The notes beneath the pieces were generated by a model. That model ran no database searches, was not told where the DNA came from, and saw only the letters and a list, made by a program, of their open reading frames with translations. DNA of 64,000 nt from Photobacterium sanctipauli. GTDB lineage: Bacteria; Pseudomonadota; Gammaproteobacteria; Enterobacterales; Vibrionaceae. The stretch spans positions 124,001 to 188,000 of the forward strand of contig NZ_PYMA01000005.1 in assembly GCF_003026495.1 (NCBI RefSeq), read 5' to 3'. Made by a program: the position numbers and the translations under genes. How positions within the stretch are numbered: the stretch's first letter is position 1; the number at the start of each line of letters is the position of its first letter. This document shows positions 53,057 through 61,588 of the stretch, in pieces.

Positions 53057-54103
53057 TTAGAAGACAAAATTAAGCATCAGTGTGTAGATGTTGGTATCTT
53101 TGTCTTCGCCAGCGATCCTTGGCGGCGTTACATACTGGCCAGTGTTAAATGCATCGTAATCACTTTGGCTCATGTACACACCTTGCCATTCCGCATTTAA
53201 AGAAATGGAGTAGGTCAGATCGTAGCGCAAGCCAGCGGTTACGCTGTTTGACTTTCTACGGTGGTGACTTTCGCCGTAAACAAGGTACGGCGTGAACTTG
53301 TCCATGCGATAGGCGCCACTAACGTACCAGTTAGTCTGGATTGAGTCGGCTTGAACTTCAGCCATAAACTGCCAATCATCTAATGAGTATTCACCCCCAA
53401 GGGTATAGATGTTTAAAATCTCTTCGTTAGTTGAAGGCTTTATCGAGTATTTGGTGTTCATATATCCAAAATGGACACGGTAGTTAAAGCCGCTGACTTC
53501 GGCTGAAATGCCCGCCATGTGCTCGGTATCAAAGGTCAGCTTTGAATCCCCTAACTCCGTTTTATTATCGCGCTCAAAACCATAGTAGGGGGTAAGGCTA
53601 AGTACGGCCTCATCGCTCAGGTCGTGACGCCATGTTGCCGACACCCCGTCAAAGTAGGTAAAGCCAAGAATTGAGTCATACACTTCTTGCGGAGGCCTTG
53701 CCCAAGTGTAGGCCTGCCCCACATAGTAGTATTCTGAAACAAGGAACAATGGAATACGAAGACGACCCCCCTTGAATGTGAGGTCATCATATTCGTATGA
53801 TAAATATGCCCATTCTAGTTCAGGATCAGACCAAGTATCTTGTGGGCGTTTTACGAGTTGAACAGATGCATGGAACTCATCTGTCATAGCTAAATCAGCT
53901 TGTAAGCCAAATGTGGTATCGCAGTCGTAACAGGTGTCATCGGTGATTTCCCGATGAACAAAAATAGGCACGCTGTTATCTGAGCGGGTAATAGAGGTAG
54001 AGCCAAAGCCACTGACTGATAGATTGTCCGTAATACTAATCGCCGCTAAGGATGTTAATGGTGTTACAAGCAAGGGTAACGTAAAGATCAACTTATTCTT
54101 CAT
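53057..54103 (-). CDS. Outer-membrane beta-barrel (porin-like) protein
   Basis: A 348-residue protein with a signal peptide (IFTLPLLVTPLTSLAA) and many amphipathic strands, ending in LMLNFVF, a barrel-assembly tail with final Phe. A CYDC motif near residue 60 could form a loop disulfide. It lies four bases after the PstS-like gene and so belongs to its operon; the sensor kinase is divergent. Its role as a signal-gating porin or receptor for the kinase is inference. Confidence 0.85.
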   Translation of the reverse strand: MKNKLIFTLPLLVTPLTSLAAISITDNLSVSGFGSTSITRSDNSVPIFVHREITDDTCYDCDTTFGLQADLAMTDEFHASVQLVKRPQDTWSDPELEWAYLSYEYDDLTFKGGRLRIPLFLVSEYYYVGQAYTWARPPQEVYDSILGFTYFDGVSATWRHDLSDEAVLSLTPYYGFERDNKTELGDSKLTFDTEHMAGISAEVSGFNYRVHFGYMNTKYSIKPSTNEEILNIYTLGGEYSLDDWQFMAEVQADSIQTNWYVSGAYRMDKFTPYLVYGESHHRRKSNSVTAGLRYDLTYSISLNAEWQGVYMSQSDYDAFNTGQYVTPPRIAGEDKDTNIYTLMLNFVF

Positions 54104-54106
54104 TGT

Positions 54107-54580
54107 TTACTCTCCTTGTAAAACAGTGATAAGAATATTGGCGTTTTCAGGCACAGCATTGACAGGCGCGTAGGCAATGCCATTTGGGTTTTGGTTTAAC
54201 CACTCTAAGATATCTTTGATGTCATCGCTGCTGAGTTCTTCAGGCGGGGTTCCTTTACCTGAGAAAGACAGACTTGCCCAGTAGCCATTCATTTGAGAAA
54301 TCGATTTACCAAGTAGCATGTTGTAGAACTCTTCACGATGGATAGAGTTTTCAGGTAAATCGACCAAAATGATTTTAATACTGCCGTTTAGCTTCTTAGT
54401 CTTCCCTTTATAAAGCATTCGAGCTTTACTTTTACTTAAAGTAGGCATGTCATTGTTCATCGAGAAAACGGCGAATTCAACGTCTTTTGCTTCTGCATGA
54501 ACGGAAGTGGTTGTTAATGATAAAAATGTAAGCAAGCAGGCTGTCGCCAGTTTGGGCATTAATTTCAATCCATTGAGCAT
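54107..54580 (-). CDS. PstS-like periplasmic protein (short)
   Basis: A 157-residue protein with a signal peptide (LATACLLTFLSLTTTSVHAEA) and a short phosphate-binding-protein-like (PBP-type) domain: FAVFSMNNDMPTLSKSKARMLYKGKTKKL, EFYNMLLGKSISQMNGYWASLSFSGKGTPPEEL, GIAYAPVNAVPENANILITV. True PstS is about 320 residues, so this is a single-lobe version. It is encoded between the porin and the divergent hybrid kinase, as a likely periplasmic sensing partner. The start could be ATG 54580 or ATG 54559. Confidence 0.78.
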   Translation of the reverse strand: MLNGLKLMPKLATACLLTFLSLTTTSVHAEAKDVEFAVFSMNNDMPTLSKSKARMLYKGKTKKLNGSIKIILVDLPENSIHREEFYNMLLGKSISQMNGYWASLSFSGKGTPPEELSSDDIKDILEWLNQNPNGIAYAPVNAVPENANILITVLQGE

Positions 54581-54682
54581 TAATAATTTTCCATTGTTAT
54601 CGAGTAATACTGCTATAAATAATAGTAGACATTGAAGTGACTACAAACAGTCATTTAAGGGATTTAGCGTCAAGGAGCGATA

Positions 54683-57364
54683 ATGGGGTGGTTTAATCGA
54701 TTTTCAATAAAATCAAGGTTGCTTTTTTTAATATTAATACCCTTGGCTTTTTCTGGTGCCCTAGCCACTATTGAGCTTAAGTTATTGTTTGAAAAGGTAA
54801 CCAATCTAAATACATTAAATGCCAGAATTCAGTTTTTGGGATCGAATTCAAACTTTTCAAATTCAGTTCATACATTAAGGATTGGCACGTTAACATCATC
54901 TGGTGAATTATTACCTGAAAGTGACATTAATAGCGCAATATCACAAATTTCAAATGTAATACCTAATGCTTTCACTGCGAAACAAAGCTCAGAGCTAATG
55001 GCAATCACAGATGAAATGAAAGAGCTGGTTGCAGACTTTGAAGGGGTAGGAAAAGAGGATATTAATGACTGGTCTGATTGGGCATATGATTTGTCAATTC
55101 AGAGTATGGTTAGCTTAGAAAAAAATAAGTTGAGTGCGGGTGATGTCATTATTGATCAAAAGATTTCTATTCTTTATCAATTGCAATGGTTACAACTTTG
55201 GGCTCAGCAAGAGAACTGGTACATCAACTTAATTAATGAGCAGCCTATCGAAAATAGTGACTACAAAGAGCAGCTAGACACCCTTATCGAACGACAGCAG
55301 TTGATTATTGATCGTTATCTAACAATCAATGCAACCCCTGCGCAGATTGAACTGCTGAGTAAAACATTCACAAACCCTGTTTTTGCAGAAAGCTTCCGTC
55401 TGCGTAGTTACATCATGTCGGATGATTTTAGCGGTATTCAGTCGAAAGCAACTTTCAACGCTATCGATGAAAGGTTTAATCTTGTTCAGTTCGTCGTGCA
55501 TAAAATCAGCGATGAGCTTGTTTCAGATATTGACCGCTCTATTGCCGGTGCGAAGCGAATGATGTTGGTGTATTTGTTTGGCATTATTGTCTCGCTAACC
55601 ATCATTGTCATGTTTGGCGTCAATTTGATGAAGCGAATAGGCTCGTACTTGAATCGAGTATTACGGGCGATGTCGTCTTTTGATAATGAAGACAGTGAAC
55701 AAGCAAAAATCAAAGTAGACGGTAATGATGAATTTACTGTGTTCAGTAATAAACTAAATGCGCTAATCGAAGAGAGGGCGCAGAACCAAGCAAACTTGGT
55801 TAAAGCAAAGGATGAAGCCGAAAAGGCCAACGTGGCAAAAAGTTCATTCCTTGCCAATATGTCACATGAGATCAGGACACCGCTAAACGGGATCATTGGT
55901 ATGTCGAATATTTTGGCAGATACCGATCTTAACCCCTCACAAACTGAATACCTGCAAACCATTGAAACTTCATCGCAAACATTATTGCTTCTTATCAACG
56001 ATATTCTGGATTTGTCTAAGATTGAATCCGGCAATTTGATCCTGGCACCGAATGAGTGTGATGTTAAAGAAGTTGCTTACGACACCATGTCGATTGTTAT
56101 CGCCAAGGCGGCAGATACCGGGTTGGACTTGGTTGTGAATATTTCACCCGATGTGCCTTATCGTTTGATGATAGACGAGCACAGGTTACGCCAAGTACTA
56201 ATGAACTTGATGTCGAATGCGGTGAAGTTTACGACCAGTGGCTCAGTCACACTGCAAATAGAATCGGCGCTGAAGTCAGACAATAAGGCTGATTTAACCT
56301 TCTCAATTATCGATACTGGTATAGGTATTGAAAAGGATAAGCAAGCTCAGGTGTTTGCGCCGTTTACCCAAGAAGATGGTTCTATTACCCGGCAGTTTGG
56401 CGGTACTGGCTTAGGCTTGGCTATCTGTCGCCAGCTGGTTGAATTAATGGGGGGTGATATTCAGCTTGAATCAACAAAAGGGGTAGGGAGTAAGTTCTTC
56501 TTCACGGTTGAGGTTGATATCGTCGCGCAAGTGTCGCCAAAAGTTAAAGAGCTAGATCAGCGCCATGTATTGATGGTGAGTGAATCGAATAATGCCCAAA
56601 CTCAACGCTTTGTTGATGAGTGTGAGTTAAACGGACTGCAGGTGGTGAAGTGTAATGAATTAAGTGCCATCAAGTCTAATCACCAAAGTGTTGATGTGGT
56701 GATGTACTGCCAAGAGTCAATTTTCCAGTCGACCAAAGAGCTGGGTGAAATTAGAACACTACTGCCGAATACGCCCTTGGTGCTGTGTTGTAGCCATATG
56801 GATGAGCAACACGACTTTGGTAATAGCATTGAAGGGATTGTGACAACACCGTTGTTAGGTAAGCGATTTACCAATACCTTGAAGTCAGTGCTTGCTGCTG
56901 GATTGGCGGCTAAGGCTAAACAAGCACAAGCTGTTCAAGACGTTGTCACGCCACAGGATGATGCAACCTCTCAAGGCGAGAGCAGGGCCACCGTGTTGAT
57001 TGTTGAAGATAACCTAGTTAACCAAAAAGTTGCCTCATTATTTTTGAAAAAGGCGGGTTACGAGTTTGAATTGGCGAACAATGGTAAGGAAGCCGTCGAT
57101 ATGGTGAGGGAAGGTAAGCGCTACCATGCGGTGTTAATGGATTGCATGATGCCAATTATGGATGGTTTCACGGCAACTCAAGAGATCAGAAGCTGGGAGC
57201 AAAACCAGGATAGCGAGCGTTTGCCAATCATTGCTCTTACCGCAAGTGTGTTGGATGACGATATCACTAAATGTTTTGATGCGGGTATGGATGACTACGT
57301 GGCAAAACCGTTTAAGAAAGATGTTTTGTTAGAGAAGTTGGAAAACGTGGCAACGGTAGCCTAA
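54683..57364 (+). CDS. Hybrid sensor histidine kinase with receiver domain
   Basis: An 893-residue inner-membrane protein. Membrane helix 1 is at about 12-30, with a periplasmic helical sensor of about 260 residues and membrane helix 2 at about 293-315. A HAMP-like linker follows. HisKA has H395 ([13 protein letters not shown]). The HATPase domain shows [16 protein letters not shown] and [11 protein letters not shown] vestigial receiver-like stretch lies at about 625-745, and a complete receiver with phosphoacceptor D820 ([10 protein letters not shown]) is at the C-terminus. No HPt domain is seen. It is divergent from the PstS-like/porin pair and immediately upstream of csrB. Confidence 0.88.
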   Translation: MGWFNRFSIKSRLLFLILIPLAFSGALATIELKLLFEKVTNLNTLNARIQFLGSNSNFSNSVHTLRIGTLTSSGELLPESDINSAISQISNVIPNAFTAKQSSELMAITDEMKELVADFEGVGKEDINDWSDWAYDLSIQSMVSLEKNKLSAGDVIIDQKISILYQLQWLQLWAQQENWYINLINEQPIENSDYKEQLDTLIERQQLIIDRYLTINATPAQIELLSKTFTNPVFAESFRLRSYIMSDDFSGIQSKATFNAIDERFNLVQFVVHKISDELVSDIDRSIAGAKRMMLVYLFGIIVSLTIIVMFGVNLMKRIGSYLNRVLRAMSSFDNEDSEQAKIKVDGNDEFTVFSNKLNALIEERAQNQANLVKAKDEAEKANVAKSSFLANMSHEIRTPLNGIIGMSNILADTDLNPSQTEYLQTIETSSQTLLLLINDILDLSKIESGNLILAPNECDVKEVAYDTMSIVIAKAADTGLDLVVNISPDVPYRLMIDEHRLRQVLMNLMSNAVKFTTSGSVTLQIESALKSDNKADLTFSIIDTGIGIEKDKQAQVFAPFTQEDGSITRQFGGTGLGLAICRQLVELMGGDIQLESTKGVGSKFFFTVEVDIVAQVSPKVKELDQRHVLMVSESNNAQTQRFVDECELNGLQVVKCNELSAIKSNHQSVDVVMYCQESIFQSTKELGEIRTLLPNTPLVLCCSHMDEQHDFGNSIEGIVTTPLLGKRFTNTLKSVLAAGLAAKAKQAQAVQDVVTPQDDATSQGESRATVLIVEDNLVNQKVASLFLKKAGYEFELANNGKEAVDMVREGKRYHAVLMDCMMPIMDGFTATQEIRSWEQNQDSERLPIIALTASVLDDDITKCFDAGMDDYVAKPFKKDVLLEKLENVATVA

Positions 57365-57392
57365 AGGCGATGAGCTCGAAGGAACGCAAGTG

Positions 57393-57433
57393 GTGAGGCC
57401 CTGATATGCAGTCATATCGGGGCCTCACTTTTA
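57393..57433 (+). terminator. Terminator after the hybrid kinase gene
   Basis: GTGAGGCCcTGATATG / CATATCgGGGCCTCAC with a 4-base loop, followed by TTTT. It separates the kinase from csrB. Confidence 0.85.
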
Positions 57434-57463
57434 GTATACGCTATAGAATTAACCTGCGTTCGC

Positions 57464-57481
57464 TGTGAGAGATCTCTTACA
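57464..57481. promoter_or_regulatory. GacA/UvrY/VarA box upstream of csrB
   Basis: TGTGAGAGATCTCTTACA fits the consensus TGTAAGAGATCTCTTACA with one mismatch. It is about 178 bases upstream of the inferred csrB start, the usual distance for activation by the VarS/VarA (GacS/GacA) system. Confidence 0.88.
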
Positions 57482-57614
57482 AAACTGTGGGAGTTGGTAC
57501 AAATGTGTATAGCGACCTTTTCTGGTTGAAAATTAAACTCGTTTAAAATCAGTTTCTTATGGTTTGTTTGTGACATGGTGGTTCTTTGAGATAAAAAAGA
57601 AACCGTCGGCGTGG

Positions 57615-57642
57615 TTGAAAGAAAATAGGGAAAGCGTAATCT
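57615..57642 (+). promoter_or_regulatory. csrB promoter (sigma-70)
   Basis: -35 TTGAAA and -10 TAATCT, 16 bases apart, place the start near 57650 at GTCGG. That agrees with the known 5' end of E. coli CsrB (GTCGA). Confidence 0.7.
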
Positions 57643-57649
57643 TATTGGT

Positions 57650-58041
57650 GTCGGAAGGAACTGACGGAACGGAACAGGAAATCAGCCAAGGATAATGGCA
57701 ACCTCAGGAGGAGGTCGGTAAATTAGGATGATTTATCGGACATGGACTGTGAAGGGATAACCGTATGGATACGGTAAAGTAAGTAGGATACTTACTGGTC
57801 AGGACGACATGAATGGACCACTTCAGGATGAAGTTAGGGACACCTCCAGGAAGGAGAAGAGAGTCGAAACAGGATGAATCGACGGGTCAAGGTAGACTAA
57901 TAGGAACATCTCTAGGATAGAGACTAAGGGAATACGCTGACGGATACAGCTTGATCATGGAATGATGCAGGGAGCACCATAGTAGCCGGATTGCTGCAAG
58001 AAAGACCAAGGGCGCGACAATAGTCGCGCCCGCTCTTTTTT
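57650..58041 (+). ncRNA. csrB: CsrB regulatory RNA (CsrA-sequestering)
   Basis: About 392 bases with some 28 GGA triplets by hand count. Many are displayed in short hairpin loops: CCGTATGGATACGG, AAGTAGGATACTT, CTTCAGGATGAAG, TCTCTAGGATAGAGA, ACCTCAGGAGGAGGT. The 3' part is collinear with E. coli CsrB, including the CACCTCCAGGA segment and the GCAGGGAGCA region. It ends in the strong terminator GGGCGCGAC-AATA-GTCGCGCCC followed by a T run. The RNA titrates the translational regulator CsrA. A VarA-type box and promoter precede it. The 5' end is inferred, not mapped. Confidence 0.93.
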
Positions 58042-58090
58042 ATACCTACCGAAACACCACCTCCATTACCTGATTAGATATTTAGTGGCA

Positions 58091-59278
58091 TTAGCTAACA
58101 ATGGCTTGCGGCTTGGTTTTCACACTCGCAATCAACATATAAATTGCCGTTGCAAGGAATATGCTGAAGAAAAACCCCATAAGCCCGATAGAACGGCCCA
58201 TTGCCCCTTGGATAAATTCATTAGCCAACATTGGTCCAGCCACTGAGCCCACACTGTAGCTAAACAGCATAACCTGAGTTGCCGATACAATGGCGGATGA
58301 CGCTAAGCCATCACAGGCTAAGGTGATAGCTATTGGGTACAGGGCAAATGCCGACATGCCAAGTAGCGCTAAGGCGATGATCTGTGTTGTGTAGTGCTGA
58401 TCAAGTAGGTACATCCCCATTGCAAATACACCTAACAATGAAAATGCAGCCAATAGCAGTGATTTCGACACCTGGTTTGCAATCTTGCCAACAATCGGTT
58501 GAATAAACATACCACCCAGCACAGTGACGGCCATCAGCACGCCTACCTGCTGTGTATCACTCGCCGTTGAGGCCAAATTGAGAGGCAGTAATCCATAAAT
58601 TGAGCCCATGACCATCCCAGATACAATACAGCCAATAATTGCCGGCTTACTTAAAGCAAGCATTTTTCGCAGTGGAAGGCTCTGGTGCTCGGAACACTCA
58701 GGGTTGGCATTTTGGGTCACAACCATTGGTAGCGCAGCTAAAATCAATAATCCTGCAATAACAAAGAATGGCATTACACCATTGGTACCAACTATGCCAA
58801 CGCCGAATTGACCCAATGTTGTACCACCATAGAGCGAGGTCATGTACAGGCCTAGGTTTTTGGCTCGTTGTTGGGCGTTGTCCCCGATTAGTAGCCAAGA
58901 TTCAATCACCACAAAAATACCAGCTACGGCAATACCAGCAACTAAGCGAGAGAATAGCCAAGCACTGAGTTCTGTAAACGAAGCCATGGTAACAACACTG
59001 GCAACGAGCAAGCTTATAAAACCAACGAATGCGCGTTGGTGGCCTAAATGGACGATAGCCTTTTCAATGAACATCGAGCCAATTAATAAGCCGAGATAAA
59101 ACACACTAGCCAACCAACTCGCTGCATCGGCATTAAAGTCAAATTGTTTTAATGAGAGCGGTAGCAGGCTCATTAGATATCCTGAACCAATAGAAAATAC
59201 GGTTAGACCTGCAATTGGTACCCAAACGGTATTTTTAGCGAGTGTTGTAGTGTGCTTGTTCACTACTGCGATCTCCAA
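58091..59278 (-). CDS. Major facilitator superfamily transporter (YcaD-like)
   Basis: A 395-residue protein with about twelve membrane helices. The MFS loop 2-3 region (FIEKAIVHLGHQRAFVGF) and a pattern close to E. coli YcaD are visible (VAGIAVAGIFVVIESWLLIGDNAQQRAKNLGLYM). It is a putative inner-membrane exporter of unknown substrate. It is monocistronic and convergent with csrB. Confidence 0.85.
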   Translation of the reverse strand: MEIAVVNKHTTTLAKNTVWVPIAGLTVFSIGSGYLMSLLPLSLKQFDFNADAASWLASVFYLGLLIGSMFIEKAIVHLGHQRAFVGFISLLVASVVTMASFTELSAWLFSRLVAGIAVAGIFVVIESWLLIGDNAQQRAKNLGLYMTSLYGGTTLGQFGVGIVGTNGVMPFFVIAGLLILAALPMVVTQNANPECSEHQSLPLRKMLALSKPAIIGCIVSGMVMGSIYGLLPLNLASTASDTQQVGVLMAVTVLGGMFIQPIVGKIANQVSKSLLLAAFSLLGVFAMGMYLLDQHYTTQIIALALLGMSAFALYPIAITLACDGLASSAIVSATQVMLFSYSVGSVAGPMLANEFIQGAMGRSIGLMGFFFSIFLATAIYMLIASVKTKPQAIVS

Positions 59279-59766
59279 AGCAATAGAGACATGACTGACT
59301 AATCAGTTATGAATCATAAGTTTAAAATTAATTTTAGGTGTTTCAATAAGGCGAAAAGAAGGGTTTATGCCTTACCACTATCTAGCTAGGAAAGCTATTT
59401 TGAGGAATATGAACGGTTTTTTATGAACAGTAAAATGAGAAAAACTAATATCTAAAGAGGAAATCGATAATTATCGATAAAATACATTATAACCCTAAAT
59501 ATAGGCTTGCCAGTTATCGTGTATGAGCAGGGTGGAAATTACATACTATCAACGAATTAGACTTACTTTTTAGCGAGATAATCGAGTTGATTAGATGTCT
59601 ACCCATTAGGGACGTAAGTATTTTCATGAAAATTACTTAACAAATTATTTTGAAAATAACCGAGTTTTCCGTAATCCCCCTTGTTCTTCTGCTTTGCATC
59701 GAAGTGGTTTTCGGCTCCTTAATGAGAGAAGGGGGTAGGTTACAATGCAGATGAATCACCTTGGTG
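59279..59766. other. A+T-rich intergenic region upstream of the candidate sRNA
   Basis: About 490 bases, mostly A+T-rich, between the MFS gene and the sigma-54 candidate. No open reading frame and no terminator were seen. The TCGATAATTATCGA palindrome near 59467 is the only obvious structure. Confidence 0.5.
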
Positions 59767-59772
59767 CGATTA

Positions 59773-59789
59773 AGCACTATATTAGTGCC
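59773..59789. promoter_or_regulatory. NtrC-like enhancer box
   Basis: GCACTATATTAGTGC has the form GCAC-N7-GTGC of NtrC (nitrogen regulator) sites. A further half-site, TTGGTGC, begins 12 bases upstream at 59761. The box is about 86 bases before the predicted sRNA start. Identification is by eye. Confidence 0.55.
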
Positions 59790-59839
59790 AAAGCAGGTTG
59801 GATATGTACATAATGGGTTGAATCAACAGGCTTTTATAG

Positions 59840-59856
59840 TTGGCATCAACATTGCT
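59840..59856 (+). promoter_or_regulatory. Sigma-54 (RpoN) promoter candidate
   Basis: TTGGCATCAACATTGCT matches TTGGCAC-N5-TTGCT: GG at -24 and GC at -12 are exactly 10 bases apart, with the conserved flanking bases. It predicts a start near 59867. Confidence 0.65.
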
Positions 59857-59866
59857 ATATTCATTC

Positions 59867-60014
59867 TGTATCGAAGTATTAGTTAGCCCATGCCCTTTTA
59901 AACCAAGTGGTTTGGTAGAGCAAGTAGTTAACTGAGTAGGGTAGATATAGACACAATCTCATGTTGATGTTTTTGGGGACGACTTCCAGTAGCGGGGAAG
60001 TCGCCCCTTTTTTT
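59867..60014 (+). ncRNA. Candidate sigma-54-dependent small RNA (about 148 nt)
   Basis: The RNA would begin about 12 bases after the sigma-54 -12 element and end at the strong rho-independent terminator GGGGaCGACTTCC / GGGGAAGTCGCCCC followed by seven Ts (59975-60014). No plus-strand gene lies upstream to account for that terminator: the flanking genes are both on the minus strand. There is no open reading frame of useful length inside. The hairpin AAACCAAGTGGTTT is visible in the middle. It overlaps the last two bases of the convergent serine-hydrolase gene. It does not resemble Qrr, GlmY/Z or Spot 42. Confidence 0.6.
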
Positions 60015-61344
60015 ATTTGATACGGGAAAAACGCGAAAGATAGCGACCATCTTTGGAGAAAAAGATGATTTCTCTGGTGGTTTCGTTGGCGTTTCGACTT
60101 ATCCTGATTTTATTGTCGACACCAATGGCAAACAGGGTGTGATTGTTTTTAATTTTCAACGGGATATCAAACTGATTAACCTTGGCGACCAAGGCGCCAT
60201 TTTGATACACAACCTGTAATGGCACCCCACTGGTATCGAGGTAGTTACCTATAACGTCGACATCATATTGCCAGTCAGCAAAGTTTGTTTTGGGCGGGAT
60301 GACCTTGTGAATGGGGGCTTTATGATTGAGGATGCTAATGAGGTCAACGGCAAGGAAGTCGATGTTGGTATTGTTGAGGTTACTAAGCGCAATGATACTT
60401 AGCCCTGAGGTGGGCTGTTGAATGATGAATCCCTTGAAACCATCAATATTACCTCGATGAATGTAGTAAGACTGGCCGCCAATCTCTTCATGGAAAACAC
60501 CATATTGCTCTTTGAGCATGGTTTGATATAGCTCGTGGGAAATAATTTTGCCGGTTTGAAGGGCGCGGCTCCATATATAAAGGTCACGAACGGTAGTGAT
60601 GAGTTCACCAGCTGCCCAGGCACAGCCTGATGGGGTAATGTGAGCATCAACCAAACCGGATAACTCATAAGATTTAGCCAATTGGAAAGAGAGGGTCAGC
60701 TTGAGGCTGCTGCCGCTCATGCCTAGAGGGCGAAGTAATTCGTCGTTGATAAAGGAATTGTATGGCTGGCCCGTGACTTGCTCAATGATTCCACCTAACA
60801 AATGGTAGTTTGCATTGCTTTCGTTGAATAGTTTACTAGGTGGATAGGTGCTTGCTCTGTCGATGGTATTTTCTATTAACTTCGATGACTCACAGCGGCT
60901 TTCATACTCTCGCCAAGACGGGTCCCGATAAAAGCCAGCAGTGTGGTTCAGCAACATCGCAACAGTGATGGTATCGCCATGTTTAAGCGTGGGGTAGAAA
61001 GCTTTAATGGGCTGGTGGATATCGAGTTTGTTCTGTTCATGAAGCCTTAGTATGGCAGCTGCAGTCAACTGTTTGGTTATCGCCCCTGCTTTGAAAAGTG
61101 TTTGTTGTGTAATCGGGCGTTTTAATTTGATATCGGCATAACCAGTGGATTGCTCAAAGACAATATTATCTTGGTAGGCGATCAAGATATTGCCCCCGAA
61201 GCGCCCATATTTATTCTGATGCTCAATATAGTCAGCGAGAACTTGGTGAGTGTGGCTTTCACTTGCTTGGGTTGGCAAGGCTAGAAGCCAAGAAGCGGCA
61301 ACGAGAATAAGTGCGGTGCAAAAGGGTGAGGGTAGGTATGCCAT
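60013..61344 (-). CDS. Periplasmic serine-hydrolase (class C beta-lactamase family) homologue, catalytic residues lost
   Basis: A 443-residue protein with a signal peptide (LVAASWLLALPTQAS) and a complete serine-hydrolase (beta-lactamase/DD-peptidase) fold. However, the first motif SxxK reads A88-I-T-K91 (codon GCG for Ala at the nucleophile). The second motif, normally YxN, reads E175-S-N177. Only the third, H296-R-G298, is normal. The rest of the domain (YIHRGNIDGFKGFII, LNHTAGFY) is well kept and the frame is open. It is thus likely a non-enzymatic pseudo-hydrolase, perhaps a binding protein. The extra C-terminal 100 residues form a small beta domain. Confidence 0.85.
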   Translation of the reverse strand: MAYLPSPFCTALILVAASWLLALPTQASESHTHQVLADYIEHQNKYGRFGGNILIAYQDNIVFEQSTGYADIKLKRPITQQTLFKAGAITKQLTAAAILRLHEQNKLDIHQPIKAFYPTLKHGDTITVAMLLNHTAGFYRDPSWREYESRCESSKLIENTIDRASTYPPSKLFNESNANYHLLGGIIEQVTGQPYNSFINDELLRPLGMSGSSLKLTLSFQLAKSYELSGLVDAHITPSGCAWAAGELITTVRDLYIWSRALQTGKIISHELYQTMLKEQYGVFHEEIGGQSYYIHRGNIDGFKGFIIQQPTSGLSIIALSNLNNTNIDFLAVDLISILNHKAPIHKVIPPKTNFADWQYDVDVIGNYLDTSGVPLQVVYQNGALVAKVNQFDIPLKIKNNHTLFAIGVDNKIRISRNANETTREIIFFSKDGRYLSRFSRIK

Positions 61345-61540
61345 TGTTTAAAAAATTAAAGAGTAATAATGAAAAAGGTATCACTACTGTTAAGGTGCGG
61401 AAATTAAACGGCAAGGTGGTAATGGAAAAAATCGAGGCATTTTTCTTTATGGGTGAATGGGGTTTAACTGTTTCATAAAAAAGTGTCTAGCTGGACATTG
61501 TGGTGTCTTCAATACTTATTTCAGTTACAAAGAAAGAACA

Positions 61541-61560
61541 AGGCGGCTATTAAGCCGCCT
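61541..61560 (-). terminator. Terminator-like hairpin after the acyl-CoA ligase gene
   Basis: On the minus strand AGGCGGCT-TAAT-AGCCGCCT is followed by TGTTCTTTC, a weak T-rich tail, 28 bases after the stop of the ligase gene. Confidence 0.6.
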
Positions 61561-61588
61561 GTACGTTGTTATGATAAGCGCTACACTA

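Noticed and set aside
59867..60014. Identity of the small RNA as Qrr, GlmY/GlmZ or Spot 42
   Set aside because: The conserved cores of these RNAs are not found; only a brief GTAGGGTA resemblance to the Spot 42 5' end exists, inside rather than at the start of the predicted RNA.
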